Below, one piece after another: positions 46,973-58,420 of a DNA stretch of 64,000 nucleotides. This stretch comes from Polytrichum commune. Lineage: Eukaryota; Streptophyta; Polytrichopsida; Polytrichales; Polytrichaceae. The first letter of the stretch is position 1. Each line of letters opens with the position of its first letter. The stretch is taken from NCBI GenBank assembly GCA_950295325.1, contig OX485805.1, positions 9,858,501 to 9,922,500 on the forward strand, given 5' to 3'. The notes beneath the pieces are model-generated. The model made no database searches, was not told where the DNA came from, and saw only the letters and a list, made by a program, of their open reading frames with translations. The translations under genes and the position numbers were made by a program.

Positions 46973-49834
46973 AGTGGAGGGTCAGGATTGGCCCTCCGAT
47001 TTATATACAGTGATAATGCAGTACTTGAAAATTCTTCTGCCAATTGAAGTACAGGTAGTGGGTGAAGCAAAGTCCAAGGTAGATCTTTGTCTCAATTTTC
47101 TCCCGGCTTTGCAATTAAAGGGATGCGTAGAATTTTTGGTTGGTCATTTTCTACCCTTATTGAGGTCCTTGTAGAGACCACTTGTCTATACGACTATGTA
47201 AATTACTGCGGTAAGCCAAACTGTGCAGGGGAGCAAGGGGTTTAGGTCTGAATTTATCAGGTCACAGATTGTTGTCTTTTCTGGGGCTGCTGTTCCTTGG
47301 CCGAGCGTCTTAGTATATAGATGACCCCAGAAAAATGAAGTATCCTCGTTTTGTATTTCACACTATTTTTGTGAAACTATTGACATTGGTGTTGTCATGT
47401 GGGCCTTCGGTGATTTTTTGTGATTGGGTTTATTTCTGTAGATGTATGTACTCACAAACAAACAAAATTTAAGGTTAGGAAATTTTGTAGTTGTTACTGC
47501 AGGTATAGATCCACGGTCGAGTTTTAGTAGGAATGTGTCCAAAGCTATCAGCAATTATTGTTAGATTTTGTTTTTTAACTTACTCTCTTTATTATGGACA
47601 CCTGTGGAGCGAAAAACTGAGGTCATGTAAGTGGTGAGTCCAGGCTTAGATATATATTAAGGATCACATAGTTGTCATGAATGTGGGAGTCCTTTTAAGT
47701 AATAACTGAGGTGCACATAGGTGTTGCATCTTGGTTTCAGTTATACCAAAAAAGTGGTGGTAATGTGTTAGGAACTACATCAAGATTGTAACGCGCAAGG
47801 ATTTGAACATGACATACATGAGGACTACATGTGCATCTATTCTCTAGTGTTCTGGCAAGTCACTTGTGAAGAATGAATGCATATTGTTCAGTGTCTGGAA
47901 GCAAATTTACCAAACTTTTAGTCCCAAAAATTAACTTTCACAGAGACTCTTCTTTTGTGTTTTAGCTATGCTTCTGGGAAAAACCTTTGGCATTAAATTG
48001 ATGTGTACAGTCACTTGCATAACATTGGGAAGCCTCATGCTCCCTGACCCTTTCCAAAAAATAGAGATGTCATGTTCCATGGTACCTTTGCCACAGCTCT
48101 AAGACTCAGGCCATTGGGTTTTTCATAATCATAAGATGTTTATTCCCAACTCTTGCCCATATTATTCTCTTGCCTAGGGTGAGGGAGCATGATGCAAAGC
48201 ACGGCGATGTGCTCTTTCTGAACCAACTATTGCATGTATTCACTTGCAACTGCAACTTCAGGTCAAATAACTACTATGGGAAAATACACCAGACTAAAAA
48301 TGGGCAGTTGAAAGTAGTTCTGTTGTAAGCCTTTGACCAACATGAGATACAAATTTGGAAACACCAAATAATTTTATAGAATGTTAGAGAGGGTTTTGGA
48401 ATAGCCTAAACGTACATACAAAATATGCATCACTATGAATATCTTCGTGATTGTGAGAATGCATAACATTATCTTGTTGAGTTTGTATGTTGGGTCGGGC
48501 ATGGAATAAGCTAGATTCTATTTGGGAATTATACCTTGTCTATTCTTTGAGTAGAGCATTGCACTGGTATATCCAACTTGATAAACTCAATGAAGCAATG
48601 TCATTGATATTATTAGAATGGAATGATTGATAACAATTGAATAATGATATGTAAGTGACATCCACACACTTGCTTATAATGCTTTATACATAGTTTATTA
48701 AAGTATAAAAATTAGCAAATCTATAGCCCTACTACTATGTTGGAATTTCCATTGCATTATAGTCATGTAACCTAATTTTATAATACATAAAAAATGCAAT
48801 ATGATTGCATTATAAACATGTGATCTATTATTGAGAAAATTATCTTTTGATTATTGCAATTTTTTTATAAGGGTGTATTTCTATTGAGAAACACAAAATA
48901 ATATGTTGATATCATTGAGCACCTATAGCACAATTTTTTCTCCATGAATAGCAATCCTTAATAAACTTCCTACCCTTTCCATCTTGTTGTGCAAATTCGA
49001 CAAAGCCAAAGTTGATGGTTCAACTATGACCCCCTATTAGTTATGCTACCTACCTGAAGAAGGCAATATCAAGCCTAGGACATCAACATTCCATCTCCAA
49101 TTGTCAACAGAATTGCACACTAAGCACATGCAGGTATTCTCCACAAACTAAACATCTACTTAACCCCTCAAGGGGGAGCCCAAACAATCGAATATAATAA
49201 TGGGCAAAAGTTTGGAGGCATTGGAGCCCAATGCTTTACTAATAATGGGGACAAGCCTTTACGAAGGTTGGGCTCATGATCAACATGGCATGGTGTCCAA
49301 AATTGAAGGGCAAGCATATTGTGAGTGGGCAGAGCTCACCTCACGTGGCCTTGGTACTTGGTTGGACAATGGATTTGGCACTCAAAATTGGGCAACCATT
49401 CCAAATTCTTCTTTGGCCCCCTCCAACCACATTGTGACCCCCAACCGACATCCATGGGTGGGTTTTATATTGCAAACTCCCTTTTTTTTCCACATGCCAT
49501 ATGGCTAAATGAGAGTTCACCAAAGCATTGGGCAAGCACATGCCAAGACAAAATTGTCCCAGTCAACTTTAATGGGATAACCCCTAAAAACTCATGTCAT
49601 AATTTTTGGAAGGATGGTTGAAAATGCAAATGAAGCCGTCTTGGTTTTATTTTCTTTGATGGCACATGTAGTTGCTCGTGAGTAAGATCTAGGTCAAAAA
49701 ATTGGGAAAAAACTTGAAACACCAAGTTCATAATACATTAGAATAATCTTTTAACTTTTGGTCGGGAATTGATTGTTTTGTGTACAAAAAAACTCCATGT
49801 TAATTATGTTTTTAGTACATCATGTGGAGAGAAT
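46973..49834. other. 3' flank and intergenic DNA, nothing recognised
   Basis: The first few hundred bases probably include the 3' untranslated region of the acidic-protein gene. Beyond that the sequence is AT-rich. The frame at 49200-49621 has no family features. Confidence 0.35.
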
Positions 49835-50772
49835 ACCGTAGGTTCATAGTTGGTTCCACAGAAAACAATTCCAAAAATAGATGCCAAAATTTTTGGAATA
49901 TTATTGGCATTTTTTGCCGAAAATCAAATTAATTATTTTTCAAAATTGCCAAAAAGTAAGAAATTTTTACTTCTCACTTGAATTATACTTACAGTGGAAG
50001 CATATGTGAATTTTGAAAGAGAGAAGGTGCTCCTTTTGTAATCAAGCTCACTTACATTAGTCCACAAAGAATATGGGTTAAGAAGTAGCAAGACTCTAGG
50101 TGAGGCTTTTCAAATGTGTTGTGCACAAATTTTTGGAGTCCAATTGAGCATAGAAGATGAAGTTTTATAGAATTTTGTCCAACTAACAAAAGTTGAGAAA
50201 TCAATTCTTCTTCCACCTCCAACAAGTTTTGTGTCAAAATAAGTCTTTATGCAAAAGATATGGACAAAACATTGCAGCCGTATAAAGATCAAAAAATTAA
50301 AATGCGTTCATAACAGTTTTTTGGAGCTCATTTGTGCATAGAAGATCATCTTTTTTGGAATTTTTTTGGTCTAAGAAAAGTTTAGAAATCAAGTAATCTT
50401 TCACCTCCAACAAATTTTATGTCATTTGAAGACTCTATGCAAAAGTTATGCGTGTTATAAAAATGAAGTCTAACTCGGTGCTTCACCTCAAAGTTTACAT
50501 ATCCCATATGCATTGTTGAACACAACTCCACTCTACTTGCATAAAGCACAGAGCATTCTCAACTTTTCACTCACATCTTACTTGTCATTCAATGCAAGAC
50601 AGATGTACAAGATATAAGCTTAAATAGAAAATGAATTTAAGCCAAAATTTTGAAATTAAAAGAGAAAATTGCCAAAAATATAAATATTCTATTTTTATGT
50701 GGCGAACCGACTTTTTGAAATTTAATTAATTATTCGGCTAACATGTGTCGAACCAGCTATGAACCTACGGTA
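49835..50772. mobile_element. Inverted-repeat element of about 940 bp
   Basis: TACCGTAGGTTCATAG (49835-49850) is inverted at 50757-50772, with the match continuing imperfectly (TTGGTTCCACA versus CTGGTTCGACA). TA at both tips could be a TA target duplication. The interior contains a diverged ~185-bp direct duplication (about 50127 and 50311, GAGCATAGAAGATGAAG versus GTGCATAGAAGATCATC). It is non-coding. Confidence 0.6.
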
Positions 50773-51057
50773 CAGAGGTTTTTAATTCAACGTAAAACAT
50801 TCTATTTACGTTCATTGAGGTTCAAAACTCATTTTGGCAAACCCCTTAGGTTCTAGTAAGGGGTATCTCTATTGACCAATTTTGATTGTGTGGAAGCTCC
50901 GAAGTGTCTACTAGGTATTTGCCCTCCTCACAACGCTCCGACGGCCTCTGTCTCTCGGAGTCTCGGTTTTCTTTGAGGCGCACAAAGTGCAGCGATGGTG
51001 GAGTTTGCACCATCGCGGCAACACAAATAGAGCGAAGAAGAAGAAGAAGAAGAAGAA

Positions 51058-53192
51058 ATGAGCACGTATGGCGGAGACAGTTGGGTGCCGGAGGCCATGC
51101 ACCGGAAGAGGCAAGTGGACCACCTTCTGGCCGACGCCCATAATCTGGACCACGATTCCTCGCAAGTTCGCCGCCTCTCCAATGGCCGCCTCGCCTGCCT
51201 TGTCTGCCCTCACCATCCCGTCCTCGACTCTTTTCCTGTGCTCATTGTACGTCTCACTTTTCTTTTTCCTCGCTCGGCTCTTCTTTTGAGTTTCGGAGTA
51301 ATTCGTGTCATGGGTTTAATATGTGAGGGTCGTTGGAACATGGATTCCTGCTTTTGCTTGCTTCGAATGCAAATTGGTTCGGTGAGAACCCGAATTTTTC
51401 AAAGTTGGCGGCAATCTAAGAGTCATCCTTTAACTCAAGGAGACTTTTCGTCGGGAGTCGGTCCCCTACAATGTCGGTCCCCTAGGGGTTTTTTTGCACA
51501 CACAATCTATAATTTCTTTCCACATGTGGTGCATGCTTGGAGGAAATGCTTGAATTTGACTGAAGAGCAACCAATTTCGGATCTTTCAGGCCAAACTCAT
51601 TTTAGCACCTCGTGGCATGCCAAAATGTGTTTAATCCTCATTGAACCGATATAGTATGTTCTTTGTTCAAGCCTCCACACTACGTCCAACCATGCACCAC
51701 AGACCTACCAAATATGGAAGGTGTTGTATGCAAAACAACCAACTCCCGACCAAGAGTCTTATTGAGTTAGAGGATAACTCTGATGTTCTTACTCTGGACC
51801 AAATGGTTTTCTCGCATCACGGATTTAATATGTGAGGGATGTTGGAATGTGGTGTTTTGCTTTTGGTTGATTGTAAATGCAAATTGGCTGGGTGCAAACC
51901 TGGATTTTTCCAATTGACAACAATTCAGTGTTAACGTACTGATCTAATTCTGGACCAAAGGGTTCCTTATACTGATGATTGCTGATTATGTGATTGTAAG
52001 CAATGATCTTCCAATTCTGTTCTGCATGGATCTGTTCAATTGTCTGAAAGGGTAATTTTGTCAATGTGGATGTTGAAGGGCAACTACTTAGGTACATGAC
52101 ATGACAACATTGATATGCTTGAAACATTTATTTTGGTATTGCAGACCTCCTTAAAGGTCAATCAACAAGAAATGATTGTGATTGTGAGTTCTTTTGCTTT
52201 GATTTGACTTATGAAAGGTTTCATTACTCAATGTTGCCAAAGGTTGAATGTCTTTGGCAGAGGGAAGGTATGGGTCCTTGGCGTCACTTTTTTCCAAAAC
52301 CACTTAAAGGCGGACAAGCATAGTATTTGCAACTGATGATACTGTGTTGGTGGACAGATACACAGAAAGAGTGCAAGACACCAAGCTGCTGCAGTGAAGT
52401 TAGAAGAAAAGGAATTCCGCTTACACAATGAGGTTCAGAAAAGGACAGCCCTTGCAGCTAGCGATAGAACCATGCCAACTAACAGTGGAACTTTGCAAAA
52501 TAGGAAGCCTTCGTCTGCAGCTGCGTGTTCACCTTTAGTTGAGGCTACACGAAAACGCACTGCTCAAGCTCTGGCAGTGCCTGCTATTTCTCACTTGGCA
52601 TGTGAACAAGGCACAAGGGAAGCAACTAATCAGAAACAAAAAGTTGGTCGAGGAGAAGCACCATTCTTTTCCTCCAAACCTTCAAAGAGTCCTACTTTCA
52701 GTGTGGCAGAGAGCTCAGGTCCTCTAGCGGGAAATATGAACACACAGCAGTCAGGCTTGGTCAACATGCAGAAGGAACAGGCCATTGCGGTATCTTCAGT
52801 GCCAGTTTGCTTGAAAGAGGATCAGAGTTGGCAGAAGGAGCGCGAACGCCAGTTGCGGTTGCGTGAGGCGGGCTGGCGCCTTGATGGGAATGGCAAGTGG
52901 TTCAAAGAAGAGAATGTATGTGTCGTTGTCCAACTCCTTTACAGATTGGTTGTAATTTATTTTGACCATCATAGATTGGTGATACTTAGCACATCAGTGG
53001 AGATAAAGCAGGATGAAACAAGTGGCACCACTCTATGGAGATTTCTTAACTATGTGTTGATGAGAGGCCTTTTATGAACAGAATATGAAATTGTTCATAC
53101 TTTCTTCTCCTAGCTTTTGGTCAATCAACCGATGTTTGTCCTGGCAGGTGGAGTTCGACTCTGATGAAGAGGCCCCTACTGATCTGTCGTGA
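51058..53192 (+). CDS. SCNM1: SCNM1 homologue, splicing factor with C2H2 zinc finger
   Basis: The CDS is join(51058..51246, 52358..52915, 53148..53192), all phase-0 GT-AG introns, 263 residues. Human SCNM1 is a nuclear splicing factor now linked to the minor (U12) spliceosome; the plant protein is expected to act in pre-mRNA splicing. Visible features: an N-terminal helix (HRKRQVDHLLADA), a single zinc finger C47-x2-C50-x14-H65-x5-H71 within GRLACLVCPHHPVLD and HRKSARH, with exactly the spacing of the animal protein, a low-complexity middle, and the signature C-terminus LRLREAGWRLDGNGKWFKEE followed by NVEFDSDEEAP. The ATG follows a GAA microsatellite in the leader. The finger is split by intron 1, which holds a tandem duplication and a MITE. 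It converges with the minus-strand gene at 54474-56266. Confidence 0.93.
51314..51930 (+). repeat. Tandem duplication in SCNM1 intron 1
   Basis: TTTAATATGTGAGGG starts at 51314 and 51824. Both copies continue through GGAAxxTGGxxTxxTGCTTTTG and GCAAATTGGxT and end near CTCTGGACCAAAxGG. The unit is about 145 bp once the inverted-repeat element in copy 1 is removed. Confidence 0.75.
51418..51781. mobile_element. MITE in SCNM1 intron 1
   Basis: About 45-bp imperfect inverted arms: AAGAGTCATCCTTTAACTCA...TCGGGAGTCGGT (51418-51462) and its inverse at 51738-51781. Copy 2 of the surrounding duplication lacks it, so it inserted after the duplication or was lost from one copy. The superfamily is unclear. 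Confidence 0.65.
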
Positions 53193-54473
53193 ATTACCAA
53201 TTGTTTCTTATAAACATCCTTCTTGGACCTTCAAGCTGACTATTTCTGAGGACGTCATACCAGACACTATATGGAGATATAGATGGTTTCATGTAAAGCA
53301 GGCTAGAGATGATTGAGACCAGACTTTACCTCAAGTTTGACTATTCAGGAGCACTCATGAGGTCAGTATATTACTCTTGTGGAGTTTAGCGATTCTTGAG
53401 CTGCTTGTGGAATTCTTTCTACACTGAATATGTGGTGTAATAAGCTTGGCACAGTCTGATCTGTTCTTTCGGTTTATAAGTAAGAAAGGAACAAAAGCAC
53501 TGAAAACCTCAGAGGATTAGCTTATTCATCTCCTATGTTTCCACATGATATTTGGTGTAGGTGCAAGCAGCTGAAGAAGGAATAAGCGATTCAGGAATGT
53601 GAGAATGTTACAAGTTCCTTCAAATGAAGACATTGCATGTAATTTGAGAATTCTTTGAGGCAGTCATCATCTGTGTCAACATTCCATACAACTTTCCTTT
53701 TGGCTCAACTGCCCTACATTGGGTCACAACATGTTGTCCACAGCCCTGTCATGAGCAATATTGGCAATATAGCAAGGACCAATGTGAAGAGATAAATGAT
53801 TGCTTATGGAGGCATCCCTTCATGTGAAAGAATGTGCTAGCTTGTGTTAGCAGCAATCAAATTTATGATTTCTCTGTACCATATGCTTGCAGAGATGATC
53901 CATACTGTACCATTACATGAAAATTGTCAGCTGTGATCAGCACACTTCTGAAATATTTCAATGTTCTGATGCTATTTGGTTAATATGGGCTACATAATAT
54001 GTCTACGTTTTGGTGTACAAGCATGTTCAATTGATGTTAATGGTTTTGGAAACGCTTGTAATGTGGTGCATTGCACAATCATATGGACTGTAAGACTGAC
54101 AGCATATAAATGTGAATGCATGTTTTGAAGACTCTAGTCAATAGAGAAATTTCTGTGGTATATGATAAAAGTCTGGACATGTACAGTTCAAAAGTAACCT
54201 TGGCAGGCAATCTAATTTTGATCTCTGGAACTTGGTGGCTGTTGTGAACCTCCACCTACTGAGTTGATACTGCCAAATCTGATGCCTAAATGTTCCCTAA
54301 AATTGCCTTACGGCCTCGATGTATAACCTCGAGCATACAAGCGTCTTACTGAAGAAAATCAAGTATGTGGTCATCTGTAGAATGGCTGAAACAAATGCCA
54401 TCATCTTCTATTCAAAATATCATCTTTCAAGGATCTAGGAATGCTGCTACAAACACTCTCAAAATAGTGTTAC
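53193..54473. other. Intergenic DNA between convergent genes
   Basis: This 1.28-kb stretch holds the 3' untranslated regions of SCNM1 (plus) and of the zinc-finger gene (minus). No further gene was seen. Confidence 0.5.
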
Positions 54474-56266
54474 TTACACATCAATGATGTCAAGTGCTGG
54501 TGACTGATGTACGTTACGATCCTTGTTGGCACATGGACGACACAACATGGTCCGTCGTCCTTTACATGCCTTGCAAATTGTGGCTGCAGTCACTGCATTC
54601 TCTTTCATACCCATTAGTTCTTCCTTTTGTAGCCACCCGGCACTCCAGCGATCCCTATCCTGGCAGCACAACACATAGTTAGAAGTCTTCACCTTCTGCG
54701 AGAGTCATAGCAGAGGTTAAAACAAATATTGTGCGGGTATCATTTATTTCATATACCACCAGTTCAGCATATTGAAGGACAACTTAACAGTTGATACCTG
54801 GCACGTCAAGGTATTGAAAATATTCATAAATATCCAAGGATATATAGGTGATACCATGGAATTTTGCAGTTATCATAACTGGTATTGAAGAATGTGTTAT
54901 CATCTGGGTCGAGTGTTTTAATGATACCCGGGTGGAACCTAGATACGCGCACAACATTGGTTCGAAAACCTTTGAATTCTCAGAAGCATCTTAGAAGTGG
55001 AGCAAGCGAGTGAGGAGACCTTCAAGTTCTTTGCATTGACCCAGAATTGTGTTGTATTATCGCAAGTAGAGACCATCTCTATGAACCAATCTTTCCCTGG
55101 CCCTTTGCGCTTGGAGTGGACATGGAAGTGGCGCCAACCAAAGGTGGTCTCCATGGCAGTCCATTTCGATCCTGTATGCACACACTTTCATCTCTCAAAA
55201 CACAAAAATATGACATCCACAACCTGCTAAAGCCTTTGAATGGTCAATATTTTTGCAAGTTTTGTGTCTGCAGGTAGTCATCCTGATAGCGACTGATTAT
55301 TTGGAGGTCATGAATTTCAATGCATGTCCAAATTATACAAGCTGCGAAAAGGGACGAGACGATACTCACCAACAATGCGGTCTATTGAGATTGGGTTTCT
55401 CTTGTGAAATCCCCCCCGTGCAAGACTGCCCTGCCCATCGCACACCTTACACTTGACTTCCCCAGAACCTGGCACCAACCAACAAACAATCAATATCCAT
55501 CCAATCACTTGGCAGACGGCGTTGGCTGACATTGTTCAAAGTCTGCAAATCTACCATCTGATATATCAGTTTCCTAATTGGAGAGGTCAAACGTCACAAC
55601 ACTGATGTACCAAATGAAATCTTGACATAAACTGAACATAATCAGGAGTCAATGCACCTCAACACTGTTTAGAATCAGGAGTCAATGCAAGAGTCAGGAT
55701 CACAAATACGTATGATAATGAGAATCTTAATGTGCCTCCTTGTAGCCAAGACACGTCAGCAAAAACGATTAGCCTGACCACTACGTATGTGCGAGAATTT
55801 CGTATAATCCTTCCTGTACCAATTTTTTCTTTTATTTATTTTTTTTTCTTCTTCTTCTTCTTCTTGAAATGGGTTCGAGTAAGTTAGAAACCGAGTTTGA
55901 TCATTTCTATGCAATCAATCGAGAGAACTACAATTTGCGCGATCGTGAAGAAGAGTGCTTACCTTTGCAAAACCGGCAAGGGAGAACGTGGTACACATTC
56001 GACAGGGGCTTCACGAAGGGATTGTCCTCGGCCGCGATCCGCCGGCCAGGAGTCGCATCCATACTCTCCCACGATTGCAAGGAAGAAGAAATGGTTTGCG
56101 ACACTCCGGCCGAAGAAGAAGAAGAAGAAATGGTCTGCGAAAACCCTCCTGCCCTCAAACGGCTCCTTCCATGTGAGGTCGCTACAAGGAGAACCCTGGA
56201 GCCCAATCCACCGCCGCTCGCACCTATCAACAACTTCATATTCTTGCAATTGATAAGAGCTCCCAA
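54474..56266 (-). CDS. DnaJ-type zinc-finger protein, probably plastid-targeted
   Basis: The CDS is complement(54474..54659, 55020..55171, 55370..55468, 55963..56266), 246 residues. Residues 1 to about 70 are rich in Ser, Arg and small residues (SHGRSRLRAGG, ISSSSSSAG) like a chloroplast transit peptide; an alternative start is Met10. Two CxxC pairs then follow (C97, C100, C108, C111 in CRFCKGSGEVKCKVCDGQG), the DnaJ cysteine-rich pattern. A middle domain reads SKWTAMETTFGWRHFHV, then KDWFIEMVSTCD and TQFWVNAKNLKDRDRW. A second double CxxC lies at the C-terminus (C214, C217, C225, C228). There is no J-domain, so it is a DnaJ-like cysteine-rich protein, like plastid assembly factors, and not an Hsp40. 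Introns keep the frame; the exon 3 donor (AAG/GTCTCC) is weak but is supported by the continuous family-like reading across it. Confidence 0.8.
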
Positions 56267-58400
56267 AAAATTAATAAGAGCACATACTTAATTCTCGCCC
56301 AATCTCATGTCCCACAATGCGATTCCACCCAGATGGCTCCTTAAACCCTTCAACCTCAAAACTTAATCCATGGCCATGAGTCCCACCATGTGCCCAATTC
56401 GAGTAAGCTCCAAAACCTCCGTCTCAAAACTTCATCCACACCCAATTCATCTTCAAAGTGAATGATTCCACAATTCGACATCCTGTGGCCATCTTCGGTG
56501 TGTGAAAATCCCTCGGTGCTCTCTAAGATACAACAACAATCACGAACTTAGTCTGGAAAAGCTCCAGACTAATAAGTTAACCCTTAACACAGCAAATTGA
56601 ACCGATTTTTTGTGGCGACGAGATTGCAGAGCCTAGCTAATGTCCAGTGCAGAAAATGAATTGGAATACAAAAATCAGACAGTCTATTCGAATCTGTGAC
56701 AAACTTTGAAGCGACATAGAATTGCCTCTTTGGCAAGAGAGCCTTTTCCCCACATGTACCGAGTGGAGACATCTGAGGAGGATAGACGAGCAGCTAATGT
56801 TGTGGCAGCGGTGCATCCACAGCTCACCGAGCACACTTAACTTCACTTTGAGATTTGGAGCAACCATTAAAATGCCTTAGGGATTTCTTCACTAAGGCAT
56901 GTGGGTGTTATTAATTTTTCAATGTTCTCCAACTTCTACCAATTAGATTTCCACAACCAAAACTTGTGTTGCATTAGCAAATCTACGATAATGCATTAGC
57001 AAAAATTGGACTGAAAATTGGACCTCCCTTATTTAGTTGTGGTTATCATAAGTGCATGCTTCTTGCTTCCTGAAATAAATACATAGGTCCTCCCAATTGC
57101 ATTCACTATTGAGTGTGGAGTAGTTGATTTTTTTGAAGATATAGTTCAATCTCTTTTGAACAATGTGTGTCGTATGGTGTTTGTTCTTTGATCCTCACCG
57201 AACCACGCACCGATTAAATAAAGGTCTCCGATTAAGAAATGTAATTGAATAACAAACACATACCTTAAACCCACTTTTGAGGTTTAAGCAATGGGAAGTG
57301 ACCACTAAATGTCTAGGAGATTCTGACATTGTGTATAGGATATGTAGGCCTATTGTGGGCACTTCCAACTCCACGTGCATTTATGGTTGTTAGATCCACT
57401 CGGAAATTGTCTCATCTCGTTAGCAATTGCGGAACACACATATTGTCATTTCAAGTTTCTAAATATGAGTTTAGGCACGAAAGTTACAAGAACTCAAAGT
57501 GAAGATTATCTTTAACACTAAACGATGGCATTGAGACCCTCCCATTTGTGTTAATATCAAATCTAAAATGGTTATTATATTATGAGCACAGAGTCTAATA
57601 TTATAGTTACGTGTGTCAATTCGGTGTCCATTCTTAACTACAAGCATTGCCAAATACCACTCCAATGTAAGTGTCCCAACCAAGTGACCACATACATTGA
57701 GTGACCACATGAGGTCCACATATCTTAACCTTGATACCTTAATTGCCTAGGGATTTCTTCATCACGCGTAGAAGAACTAAAATAATGCAATACACACTTC
57801 ACTTATCAATGATCTCTTCTATGTATCCTTTGGCAACAACACAATGAGTTGATCTAAACTGCTCTATTGCAAAATATAATCAATGACAAATAGGAAAACA
57901 TAGTTAAGTATGGCATGTCTTGAAAGAAGAGTGTCCCCATCCACCGAGGTCTCCCTTTGTCCATTTTGGAGTTGCATGATTGAATACCATGGAAACACAA
58001 TGGGTGCAACTTATGTTTTGTAACATTTGTCAAGCGTCCATTTGGATGTGTTAACATCTTAGAAAGTGTTTTTACCCTTGGGCCTTGAAGGGTTAATTAA
58101 ACTGACAATCAATAGGGAGTCAACAGATTAATGCTTCTCTTCAACTCTAGTGCCCTCTTTCAAAAACCACCCAGGTCACATTAGGCTCTCTAAGATAGGC
58201 ATGACCAAAACCAACACATAAGGTAGATGAGGGGAGTGCTATCTTATGAGCGGTGAGCAATGAGCGATGAGCGGTAACTTATGAGCAGTGAGGAAGATGA
58301 AAATTTTGGTAATAGGGCCACCAATATCCTATAACTGTGGAATTGTGGCCTTAAAAATGATGATTTTAGGGTTTAGTAATAAGAGGGTTGAGAAGGATAA
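56267..58400. other. Intergenic DNA with an R1 repeat copy
   Basis: The first part is the likely promoter of the minus-strand zinc-finger gene. From about 57030 to 57720 the sequence matches family R1 at 3180-3740 (TGGGCACTTCCAACTCCACG, CAAGCATTGCCAAATACCAC). A degenerate GAGCGATGAGCGGT microsatellite lies at 58248-58285. No gene. Confidence 0.4.
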
Positions 58401-58420
58401 ACAACATGAAGTCCAAAAAT

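Noticed and set aside
52145..52183. Possible extra 39-nt exon in SCNM1 (AG before, GTGAGT after)
   Set aside because: Including it would insert 13 residues into the C2H2 finger; skipping it gives exactly the finger spacing of animal SCNM1.
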